Shown here in pieces: positions 37,601 through 49,200 of a DNA stretch of 64,000 bases (position 1 is the first letter of the stretch; each line of letters begins with the position of its first letter). The translations under genes and the position numbers were made by a program. A model generated the notes under the pieces. It was not told where the DNA came from, did not search any database, and worked only from the letters and a program-made list of their open reading frames with translations. Source of the DNA: Schistosoma haematobium (Eukaryota; Platyhelminthes; Trematoda; Strigeidida; Schistosomatidae); assembly GCF_000699445.3 (NCBI RefSeq), contig NC_067195.1, forward strand, positions 18,919,287-18,983,286, read 5' to 3'.

Positions 37601-40600
37601 TGATAACTCTCATTGTTGAATTCTAATTTTGTTAGTCTATTAGACTTTACTTGGTAATTTGGTTTAATAATAACGCTTCCTTGAAATCATGAACCGATCT
37701 AAGTTAGACCACCACTGTAAAACTTGAAGGCACTGGACGGTTCTTTCTTCTTAGTACAAAATTATTCAGCATTTCGCACCCATAGCCCTGTATGCTGGAG
37801 TTGAACTCAGGACTTCCGTTCTCGCGCTCTGATTCTTAATCTCTAGACCATTGAGCCGGCATTCAGAGGTGTTCATTTCTAACTTAAATCAATCTACGAC
37901 ATTACATGACATTCTTTACTGAAAATAATCATGTTATTTGATTGTATAGTTGCTCATTTTTATTGTAGTTACTATATTTAATTATGAAGTTTAATCTTCT
38001 GGATCATGTGACTAAATTTTCAATGTTTACTCCTTAAAAGTAAGGTTGCGTAATTTCCTGTTTTTGGTGCTAAATACAGCAACTGACCAGTCTGTGCTAC
38101 TATACGTGTATCATGAGCGGGTTGCCTCGATATAACCTCACATGCACATTGAATAAACATGTGGCTATTTGTAGCTCAGCGGATACTGCATTCATTATTT
38201 AGTATCTCTGATCATTTGCGCTCTCAAATGCTCGGAAATATCCGTCTGATTGTATTTTCCATTCATCCAAAATTCTGTTGACAATGACAAACTGGTTTAT
38301 AAACTGAGTATCATAGGAAAAGGCAAAATAAATGACATAGAGAGGAAGAACGTAAATATCTGAAATGCTAGTGGCATGGAAAACTGTTTTTTTTTAAAAA
38401 AAATCGATTATGACGTGTAATCATATCTTAGGAAGAAGTAATAATCTAACTTAGTAAATGAGTTGAATCTGTTGATTACAAGCAATTAATTTATTGATAT
38501 TGTAAGCGGGTTTAAACATTGTGCTATTAATTAATATCAAGTACTACTCAGTTCAACTTAAGCAGATCTAACTGTTAATCTGGCTGCAAAGAAGTCATTA
38601 CAAAAATCAGTTTGTTGGGATACCATTTTGATGTATTTCTAGTGTTAACTAATCCTTCATCAATCGTCTTTGTGCCATCCGATACATGGTTTCCCTGTTA
38701 AAGTACTAAGGTTTTCACAGTTACAGCTCTAGATTTTTTAATTTCAATTAGCTTGTGCTAATACGCTAATATGTTGATGTACAGCTATAAGGAATCAGTA
38801 AAAAAATACAAGTCTATAGTAAGCTGATAAATATTCTGGAAGTAATAAGAATAGATAAAACAGCATGAGTTAATATTTTAAGTGATCTATGTATTCTTGT
38901 TTGTGTGATTATGCAGGTTTGAATCATTAATTTATGGTGAAATTATACTCTTTTACCTCAGTTCTCTAAAGAAATTAGTCAATAGCCACTTTGCTTTTCC
39001 ATTTACGTTTTTATTGTCATTAAGAATTTGAACTCTTGTTCAGTTCATTAAATAATCAATTTACATTGTCAATCTGATCCATTCAGTTCCTTAAAACCTA
39101 ATCATAATCTCTTATCCAATGCGCTTGTGATCAAAGTATCATTTTATTAAATTCTCCTGAAGTGCATAAATGGTGTTTAATCAATCAGCACATTTCACAG
39201 CATCACTAACATTCATTATTGATACCATTTACTAAATAACTTAGTTTCGAATAGAGCTAATTCTTGAAGTAAGGTTGAGACTAAACCTGTTACATAATTG
39301 TACGTCAGTGTCTGGTTGATAATCCAATTTTCCATAGTTATAGAACTTCGAATTCAAAGATAAAACTTGTCACTTATAACTAACTAATGAAGTTCGATAT
39401 TTTGGATATTCTTAATTTCATTTTACTGTTTTTTCAACTTACATTTAATTTCTAGAATGTTTAATTTAAAAAGTGATTTATTTTATACACAGTCATTTTT
39501 TGTCAAATATTTTTATCTGTTCATGTTTTTTTCTTTTTTCTTCATCAATTTATCTTGAAGGCGTCAAGAAACATTATTGCTGTTATGGTTATTGTATTGA
39601 TCTTCTCCGATTATTGGCTAATAGGACTGGACTAGAATTAACTTCTACACCATTCACATATGATTTACATTTAGTTGGTGATGGACAAATAGGTGATGTT
39701 GATGAAAATGAAACACATAAATGGACTGGTATTATTGGTGAAATTTTGTCTGGTACAGCTGACCTAGCTGTTGCACCAGTCTCTATTACACCGGAAAGAG
39801 CTGCACGAGTTGAATTCACTAAGCCATTCAAATATTTGGGAATAACTATTCTAGTGAAACGAGTACGTTTTGATCTGTTATTTTGGATATTAAGTGTAGA
39901 GTTTTGTAAGGAGTTTCGAATTTTACAGTCTCCAACACAAACTGATTTCAATTAGGCAACCATTGGAAAGCAGAAGTTATTGGATGGCCGTTTCGTCCTA
40001 ATGTAGGACTCCATATTAGTGTGCTTCTACGAACTTATCAGGGTCCGGATCCAGAATCGTTAGACATTGTGGCAAGCTGCTGGTCTTTATATCGCTGAGT
40101 CAGCATTAACTGGTTTATACTTCTAATCCCAGTCAGTTCGCACTATTACCCAACCATCTTTTGTGGATAAACATTACCGAGGGACCCCGTAATAGGGTGA
40201 AACGAGTGTTTCTTTGTTTTAATGCTTGTCTAGCTACGGTCATTCGGTGATGTAAGAAATAACATTTAAACGGTTAGTTGTAAACCTTAAATTACATGCT
40301 TTTTATTTTATGTTTTGGTTCAGTGTAGTTTGGAAAATGGCTACTAATCATGTTCGGTTCACAAATACTGAAATATTGTACGTTTCACATACATACAATA
40401 TTAGACCTGAGGTTTATGATTAAGCAGGGTCATGTTTAGTGAATGGAAAATGAGATTTGTAGAAATAATAAAAAATTATAAGCGGAGATTGGTTGATTCA
40501 ATTTCAAATTAATGTCGAATTTTCACGGTTTTAATTACTTCAACTGTCAAAGTAATCGATAAGGAAAAAAATAGATCATCGCTAACTGCTCATAAAACAA

Positions 40601-43162
40601 AATAAAATTAATGTCACAAGCTTCAGCGTCAAACTGAACTATAGAATACTCCAAATTATATGACAGATATATATTAGTATAAGGTTGTGGAGAATGTTGA
40701 GTTTCACTAAAATCATGAACCAATCAGTGTTAGACCACCATTGAAAACATAGAAGCTCTGGATGGCCGTTTTGTCTTAGTATGGAACTCCCTAGCAGTCT
40801 GCATCCATAACAAATGATCTGCTAAAGTTGGGGTCAAGGGTGATTTCAGAACTTCTAGTTTCCACCTAATGTAACAAGATACTACATTCGTTTAAAGCAT
40901 TTTACAATGCAATATATAATATACACTTTGGTGTGCTTTATTTTTCTCATAGGAACGTGCTCGATCCAATCTTGGTTCATTTCTTCAACCTTTTGAAAGT
41001 TCACTATGGGTTCTTGTAGCCTTGTCTGTACATGTTGTCGCTTTTGTATTATATTTGCTCGATCACTTTTCACCATTTAGTCGAACAAACTCTGATCTTG
41101 ATATGTCTGTCGATGGTAGTGGCAGTCATTCAACTTTACGCCAGTTTGATAATGAAAAACAAACTAATGACAAAAATACACTAACTCTAACTCACCTGCG
41201 ACAACAACAACAAAAAGAAGACGAAGAAGGTATGAATTTAAGTAGTGCAGTGTACTTTGCTTGGGCTGTATTATTAAATTCTGGGATTGGTGAAGGTACT
41301 CCACATTCATTTAGTGCTCGTGTTCTTGGAATGGTATGGGCTGGATTCGCTATGATAATAGTAGCTAGTTATACAGCCAATTTGGCTGCATTTCTTGTTT
41401 TGGATAGACCTGAAGCGTCTATTTCTGGAATTGATGACGTTCGAGTGAGTTACTGTTGTGAAGTTGCTCTTGATAATGTAAAAATACATTTTATTTGTTT
41501 TTTGACTTGTATAAATGAGATTTAAAGTATTTGGCATTTAAATAAATGTTTCTCAGGATTTATTAGCTACTTCGTTTTTTGACGGTTTACAACTCCAAAG
41601 TTTTTCTCTACTTTTTTCACAATTTTGATGATTTTACCATTGAAATATAAACTACTTTCAGTAAAATTCAGCGTCGAATACAGTTGAAGTATACTTGAAA
41701 CACTGATAAACTGAACCTTAGTAGCCTTATTATCCAGACCCAACCAGGCCGAATCATATGTTATCATTATTTTAGAAAATTCACTCGACAACCTTATTTA
41801 ACAATACCTGAAATCTACCTAAAACAAAGAACTCTTTAATCTTTAAGTCTTTGTAAGTTTCGATTCCTTAATAAATATTTTTATATTTAATTCAGTCTTA
41901 ATTGTAATAATAAAATATTTAGACTTTTTGATAATAAGCTACATGATAAGATGCATGAGAATGAAGATAATTGTTTGGATTTTAAAACGGTCTATCCGTC
42001 AAGTATTTATACCAAGTTGTTAGAGATATACAAGTATGTCTCTTAATTCATTTCAATACCTGTAGAAAATTTCAAAACACTTGATAATCATAACAACCCA
42101 CATTCCGAAAACATCTTGTTTGATATTTAACAGGAATGTTAAACTTACATTGTTCAGTTGGTATTGTTTTTGAAAACTTGTCTTGATTATACATCATCCA
42201 GTTACCAATGTACAGTAACGTAAAAATTAGCAATTAAATGAAGAAACTATATAATAAAACATAAAAGCTATCTTCAGCATGAACTTGGACTTCATTTTCA
42301 TGGATAAAATCAGCTTGTGTAAGAGACAACTGGAAAAAGTGGTCTGAGAGCATCAAAAGGAATAGATTGTGCAAACAGAGTGAAGCATACACCTATATAG
42401 TTAACCGTGATTAAAGTGTTCAAGTGAAAATAGTGGACTCTAGCTTGACGAAATCGTGGATGCTAACTGCTAAGTTGTCCCATACTAGAACAAGGCAGCT
42501 GCCTAGTGCTCCTTTGGTTTTCAATGGTTATCTAACTTAAACAAGTTTAGAATAAACATTATAAGCAGCTAATCAGTTTTGAACATAATTTTTTTAATTT
42601 TTATGGTAAGTGTACTTAGGAAATAACTGCAAAAGGAAATAGTTAAGCTGGAGTATTTCTAGTTTATTTATATCAATTAGGATGTTTGTATGACTTTAAA
42701 TCGTAAACATGTCATTCCGTTTTTTTGTTTAATCGTTATAATTCATACTGTAGGATAAGTTTCTGATGATCAATCTGTATACACGCTATCTGGATTTCTA
42801 TGTTAAATACATTATACTTCTACTAAAATTTTATGGTCTAAATAAAAATATAAAGTTTTCATTAGAATAATAATACAATTAGTTATCTTTTAGTTTGACT
42901 GAGCATATTATTATCACGGATCGATTGAGTCCTTGGAAAAAAAAATTAAAATTTATCATTTCTTGCAGCAATGAGAGCTGGTAGAGTAATCCCTTCTTCT
43001 TAAAAGTATTGTATTTTCTGAGCTGGATTGTCTGGTCATGAAGCTTTTGTTATTTTCTTTTTTCCAGACATTATTAGGATATACTTCAATGTACATATAA
43101 CCGTCACAAAAATATATACAACGATTAACCAAATTACCATTATTAATGATTTTAATTAATAT

Positions 43163-43221
<59 letters not shown>

Positions 43222-46200
43222 TGCTACAAAATCCAATCGCTTGCTACATACACACATTCATGAAATAAGTAAATATACTATTTCAAATTATATAAAATAT
43301 TTCTAAGGGGAAAAAAGTCTATGCAACTTTTAATTGCCAACATGTTTATGCATAAACGTTTTTGACTAGATCACATCTTCAATCAGTTCGTCATATAGTA
43401 TATTAACTAGGTACGTTATTTTAGAGCTCTTTTACCTTTACTTAAGTGCATGGATCCTAATATCCAGGCGTCTTGTCCTACCAGGAGAAATACAAGGAGT
43501 AAGATCTGAATAAAGTAGATGATTGGTATCTCATAAGACAACAGTTACTAGAAGTTTACAAGATTTTAAACTTCTATCCAAAACCATATTCATAGCGACT
43601 TCAAAAGTGTCTCCACATACCTTACTAACTGCCTTCAGGCCTCTTTGCAATATAGCAAAATCTCTTCTCAAAAGCCTGGGAAAGAATAATTGGGATAATG
43701 AATAATGATAGGTAATATGCAAGAACTTACAAATCGTAGGTATCGAGTAATGCTGAAAGCATATAGCCTCTTTGTATAGTAAAGCAACCGAAAAACTTTC
43801 TTCGATATCAATAAAACTTGAGAAGACCAAGAGAGACCAGAGGATAAATTTACACCAATATAAATGACTTTTGACACTATTTTTATTACAAAATCTCCGA
43901 TAGTACAAACTTTATGGGATTCGAACAGGAGGTTTATGTGCTGTTCATGACTCAGGCTAAAATTAACAGTTTGACATCTAGAATTATGTGTGAGATCATT
44001 AACAACAGACCATGGTTCAATGAGAGACAAGAACTGATTCATTTCAAGAGGATTTGAAGAATGAAAAACTGGTATATCTACTTAACAAAATGCTGATTCA
44101 ACAAAACAAATTATTGGTCAGCCATGCAGAAACTCTAATAGCTCAATCCCTTTTGAAGTATGTAATGATGATGTTGTCTAGAAAGACAATGAAAACTTCA
44201 TAGTTAAGCAATTCATCTCAGAAAACATAACACTTCAAAACTTTCATCTTCAGATACATATATTTTGTGTTGTATAAAAAAAGCTAATTCCAAGTAACGT
44301 TTTCTGTGGCTCACTTTTAATTAATTGAATTATTCCATATTTAATTTGTCCTTGCTATGTTATAAATTCAATCGTATCACAAATATAAAACACTTAAAGT
44401 TATTCTGTTGTATATATACATTTATTCGTATCTTGTTTTCAATTTGTGAATGTACTCACATAAAAATCCTAAACCTTATACCAAATGATATATTCATCTT
44501 TGATATGAAAATGTTCATTACCGTAAATTTCAGTGGCTACTTAAACGATTTAGAAATTTGAATTTTAAGTGATTTTCCTTATTTTTTTATTCATGTTCTG
44601 AACGTTGGTTCAGTTTTACGAGTCATATTATTATCGTTTACTGATATAAATAGTACTAGGGTAATCTACTTGAAGAACACTGGTGAGTTATTCAACTTTT
44701 AAGTTAACTTTGATGTACTATGGTATAACTTAGAAGCTCATGAGACATTGAACAATAAGATATTAGTAATTCAATTTATTGACTTGTTTTGTTTTTTTTA
44801 GCTTCGCAATCCTCAAAAAGATTTTCTATTTGCAACGATTCGTGGTAGTCCTGTAGAAATGTATTTTAAACGACAAGTTGAATTCGCTACCATGTATCGT
44901 GTAATGGAAACAAATAATTATGATTCAGTAGAAGAAGCAATTCAAGTAAGTAGAATCAAATTAATTTTCACATGTAAAATGTTTATTTAAAGAAAACTTT
45001 ATAAAACAAATATCAGAGTATTCTTTGCATAAGATAACAACATTGAAGCATGTAGATTCTAGACAACTAACTGTTTCTAGATGTAGAAAGACGAGATGTA
45101 CTTTGAGCTAGTAAACTCATATGCATTAAGCTAAGACAATTTCTTGTAAAAAAGAAAACGGTATCAAATTTATAAGCTAAAATAATATTGTAAATATAAT
45201 TAACTGAACTGGACCTGAATCTGCTGACATAGTAAAATTTGTACCAATATTTATTTCATACTTCAAAAGATATCTCTCACAAATGAGGTATTAAGAAAAC
45301 AAAAGTGGTGTGTGGTCAGTTGATTGATCACTGAGTTGGTAATATTACGTTTGTCTAGTCCTTTCGTGTTGATCAAATTCTATAGATCAAGTTGCAATTC
45401 AGTCACTAGCCTAAGTGAGTAGACATTGTGTAAAATATGTTTCAATGTTTCTTGGTTGGACGTTGTCTTCAACAAACCCTGTTTGACTTAGATTTCATGC
45501 TATATGGCACTTATCAACAAGGTGTACAATCTTGAGGGAGATGACGCTCCCTTTGGGAGTCGAACCCATATTATAAGTTGGTTTTACAAATAGACTTTTT
45601 ATAATTGGGTACGCGCGCCTGACGTTTCGATACCTCTCTCCAACAAAATACATCAAAGTGTTTGTTTATGTGTTAATATTGTCACCGTAATTTTTTTAAC
45701 TCTTTCCTATGTAAGGCCATTAAATCTGGCTCACTTAAAGCTTTCATATGGGATTCAGCAAGATTAAATTATGAAGTTTCCATTGATTGTGAATTGATTA
45801 CTGCTGGTGAGGTATTTGGTCGTAATAGTTATGGCTTAGTAATGAAAAAAAATAATCCCTGGTTATACGAATTGTCACAAGCAGTGTTAAATTTTCATGA
45901 AAGTAAGTTGTTTACTCTATCAGCACTTTGGAAGAGAAGTTTTAATTTTACTGATTAGTAACAGTTAACATTGGATTTATATTGTAATGAACATAAGTAC
46001 AATATAACGAATTAACATAAGTTAAGAAAACACAGAAACTTGCAGTGTATTTGTTAGCTTCTGGGTCTTGGCCAATGTTTACTCAAAACGGATTTACTTG
46101 ACATTAAGTTAGCAATATTTTTCAGATAATAAACGAATTTAATCACCATCTATAGACACTGCTTTTAATCAGTCTCTAAAGATACATTAGCTTCACGAGC

Positions 46201-49200
46201 TAATGTCTTCATTGTACGTTTAGCAAAAAGTTAACTATATTTTTGACAGTGTCTACTGATGAGTTACAAATTACGTGATTTAATACAAATCCTTAAAAAT
46301 AGTAACAAATGTTGTATCCCAGGCTATAAGTTTTGTTTTATTTGACACTCATCCGTAAAGCGTACCTGTAATCTTGAAGAATTTTCTGGGTCACGTGAAA
46401 TTCAGATACAATCTACTAAACTTTATATTATAAGATATTCCTACTGAGCTATCCGACCAGCTTCTGACCTCGGTTTAGAACTGATCTATATACACTTGAA
46501 TAATCGATATCATGTTTATTAAATTGTTTAGTTACTCAATGGAATTCTATCGGTACTGAATGACTTGAAAAACATGACATTTATCACAAATCGGTGGTCA
46601 TATATATTTGCACTTAAGTAATGAGTTTTAAGCGAAATGAAACGCATGCTTTTTGATTTTCAAGTACAATCATGTATAAGAAAAGAATTTTGATGTTTTA
46701 GAATTAAAATAATCATTTAACCACGAATCAGTTCGAAAATAAAAATTAATGTTGAATTAGAATATCAATGTACAGCTGATATTCTTTCCGAATTAAAAGT
46801 TTCCTTAAGTCTCTTGCTCGAATTATAAGCATAAATCGAATGTCAGGATTTATTACTATGATGTGCTACTTAAAGAGATAGCTAACAAAAATTAGTCTGA
46901 TGACTTAAATTTACTCACTTATTATAAGTTTGAATACAGATAATTTAAGTCTCCATTCCTTTGAGTTACATTTTAACTAATCATTGTACGGTTTATCATC
47001 AGCATCATAGTTGAGCAGCTTACTTTGATGTGAGAATAATATCCATTCAAGCAGACATTCCACAGAAACGTATGTAAACTCTTTGAAAAGTATCACGGAG
47101 TAATAATTGACAGAGTTAACTACCGATAGCTCTTCTGTTATCAAAGTAAAATCCATATACATTAAAAGTCAAACTGGCTTTTTCCAACTAGTCAACTGTT
47201 TAAAATTTCTATTATTTACTTGTTTTAAAACTAGTCAACGATTGGATTTAATTCAGTTCCTCACAGTTAACTAGACATGAAAATTTAAGCATCACATACA
47301 TCAGTAAAATAGAATGAGATATTTTATATGTTTATGGATAGTAGTTATTTTGATGTCTTTTATTAATGTTGTGTTCTTCGAGGTGTATAATCCAACCAGG
47401 AAGCTTTCATGAAATGATTTATACGAAATCAGTGCCTTAAAAGCATCCACTTGGGCTTAAAATCTTCAGAATTACTTTTACATCTTTGTAACTCAGAAAA
47501 ACTGACCGAATTTTGTCTTTCTTATAACTATGTATTATTTCACGATTGATTGAGTTTAACACCAATATCTAGAACCCTTGCTACTGAACTTCAATTCAAA
47601 TTCATGTTTATTTTAAACTTTTATGTTTAAAACAAGAATTTGTCGGTATGAATTAAAAAATTTTTACGAAATATTGCATACAGTTAGATTTATTGTCAAA
47701 TGCTTGGTGCAGTCATTAATATTAAGTTGATAATTATAAAATACTTCTCTTCAAAGAATTTGCTCAGATGATATCATCCAACATTTTTGAGCAAATAACG
47801 AGTGTCTAACGTTGATAACATCTTATAGTTATTATATTTCCGTTTTGAAAAGACAATTGGATCACCTTTTGGTTTAGCAGATGTGTTAAACCGTATGAAT
47901 GAGAACAGGTTAAGCTTGCACAGTCTTGAAAACTTATCGACTCTAAAAATGTAAACCATTGAATACCGACTCAGTGGTGTAAAATCAAATGCCAGTTGAG
48001 AGATATAAAAGGTCCGGAATTCAGTCCCTCCTGAGGTCGTAGATGAACACTACTACTAAGATAAAGCAGCTATTAAGCTACTCTGAATTTCAATTGCTTG
48101 TCTGTCTACGGTCATGGCATAATGTTGAGCTACAAAAAGAAACATATTTTGTTTGAGATTCGTGTGTTCAGTATGAATCTGAATCTTGTTCTTCGACTTT
48201 CTCTTACCTTCTATTCGTGTTACATCCTAATTTCATTCTTTGATATTTTCTACGGTAGATTTGTTTTACCAGAATATTTTTTAGTTTTATATTGTAGTAT
48301 CTTGTACCATGTCAGGCCCACATGGGTTATCTAGCATCCGGACAAACCAGATTACTCGTTCTCCTTGAGTCACATTTTGACCTTTCTATTACTCTCTTAT
48401 TAACCTTGACTATTTTTATACAAGTGCATGTGTGTGCATTGCTTTTCCCACCTATCACGTGTCTGTAGCTTATTTTTGTCTTACTGGAAGTATTGAATCA
48501 CGGTTGATCAAACTGAGTCGGCTTACTAGCCTTTTGAGCTTTGGTTAGCGTCCCTACTTTTCATCCTGAAAGTCCATCCGGATCAACGAGTGCACGAAAT
48601 ATACGTATTCGAAATTTATTTTCGTATTTGAATTATTTTATTCCGTTATTCTCTAACGCGAATTAAGTGGATAGTCGTATACGAGGGTAGCCCGGATGTG
48701 TATTTCTTTAACATCATCATACAACCAAATTGGAGTCAGATTAAAGGGCTACAAAAATATAAAGGGAACAAATGAGTTGACTTGTTATAAATAAACAAGC
48801 AAATATTTTAAAAGTAAATAATTTTGAAAATCTATTTCAGTGGTACTTTCAGTAAAGAAAGTATTATATCGTCCGTAAAAACTACAAAAAAATATTCCAC
48901 ATCTTTGACAGAACATTTTAATAGCACTTATTACTTGTAATCTGATCCGTTTCTTTTTTGGTGAAATCTAAAAAATGTTAACTAGGAGGTATAATGGAAA
49001 CATTGGATACCAAATGGATACATATCAAATCCAATAACTGTGAACGAACTGAATCAAGTCCAGCAACTTTAGGTTTAACCAATATGGCTGGTGTATTTAT
49101 CATGATTGGTATGGGGTTAGTAGCTGGGGCTATACTGACGTTTGTTGAGGTATTGTGTACGAAACGTAAATGTGAACAAAAGAAAAAACATGAACTATCC

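Larger units (their letters stand above)
36804..39560 (+). other. GluN1 intron 7 with two dispersed repeats
   Basis: 2757 bases with a copy of the 54109-54319 repeat family at 37195-37460 and an SM-alpha copy at 37681-37900. The rest shows nothing recognised. Confidence 0.7.
39863..40952 (+). other. GluN1 intron 8 with two decayed SM-alpha copies
   Basis: 1090 bases, of which about 500 derive from SM-alpha-like copies at 39925-40250 and 40680-40870. The acceptor TTTTTCTCATAG is strong. Confidence 0.7.
41445..44801 (+). other. GluN1 intron 9 with SM-alpha tail, microsatellite and antisense CR1 fragment
   Basis: 3357 bases. Holds an SM-alpha tail (42440-42560), a TA tract (43163-43220), an antisense CR1-like fragment (43520-44045) and a foldback-family end (44160-44260). 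Small frames at 41307-41537 and 41567-41791 are shadows. Confidence 0.75.
45903..48985 (+). other. GluN1 intron 11 with decayed repeats
   Basis: 3083 bases. A decayed SM-alpha copy lies at 47955-48115, and a GC-richer block of unknown class at 48330-48720. The rest is AT-rich without features. Confidence 0.65.
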
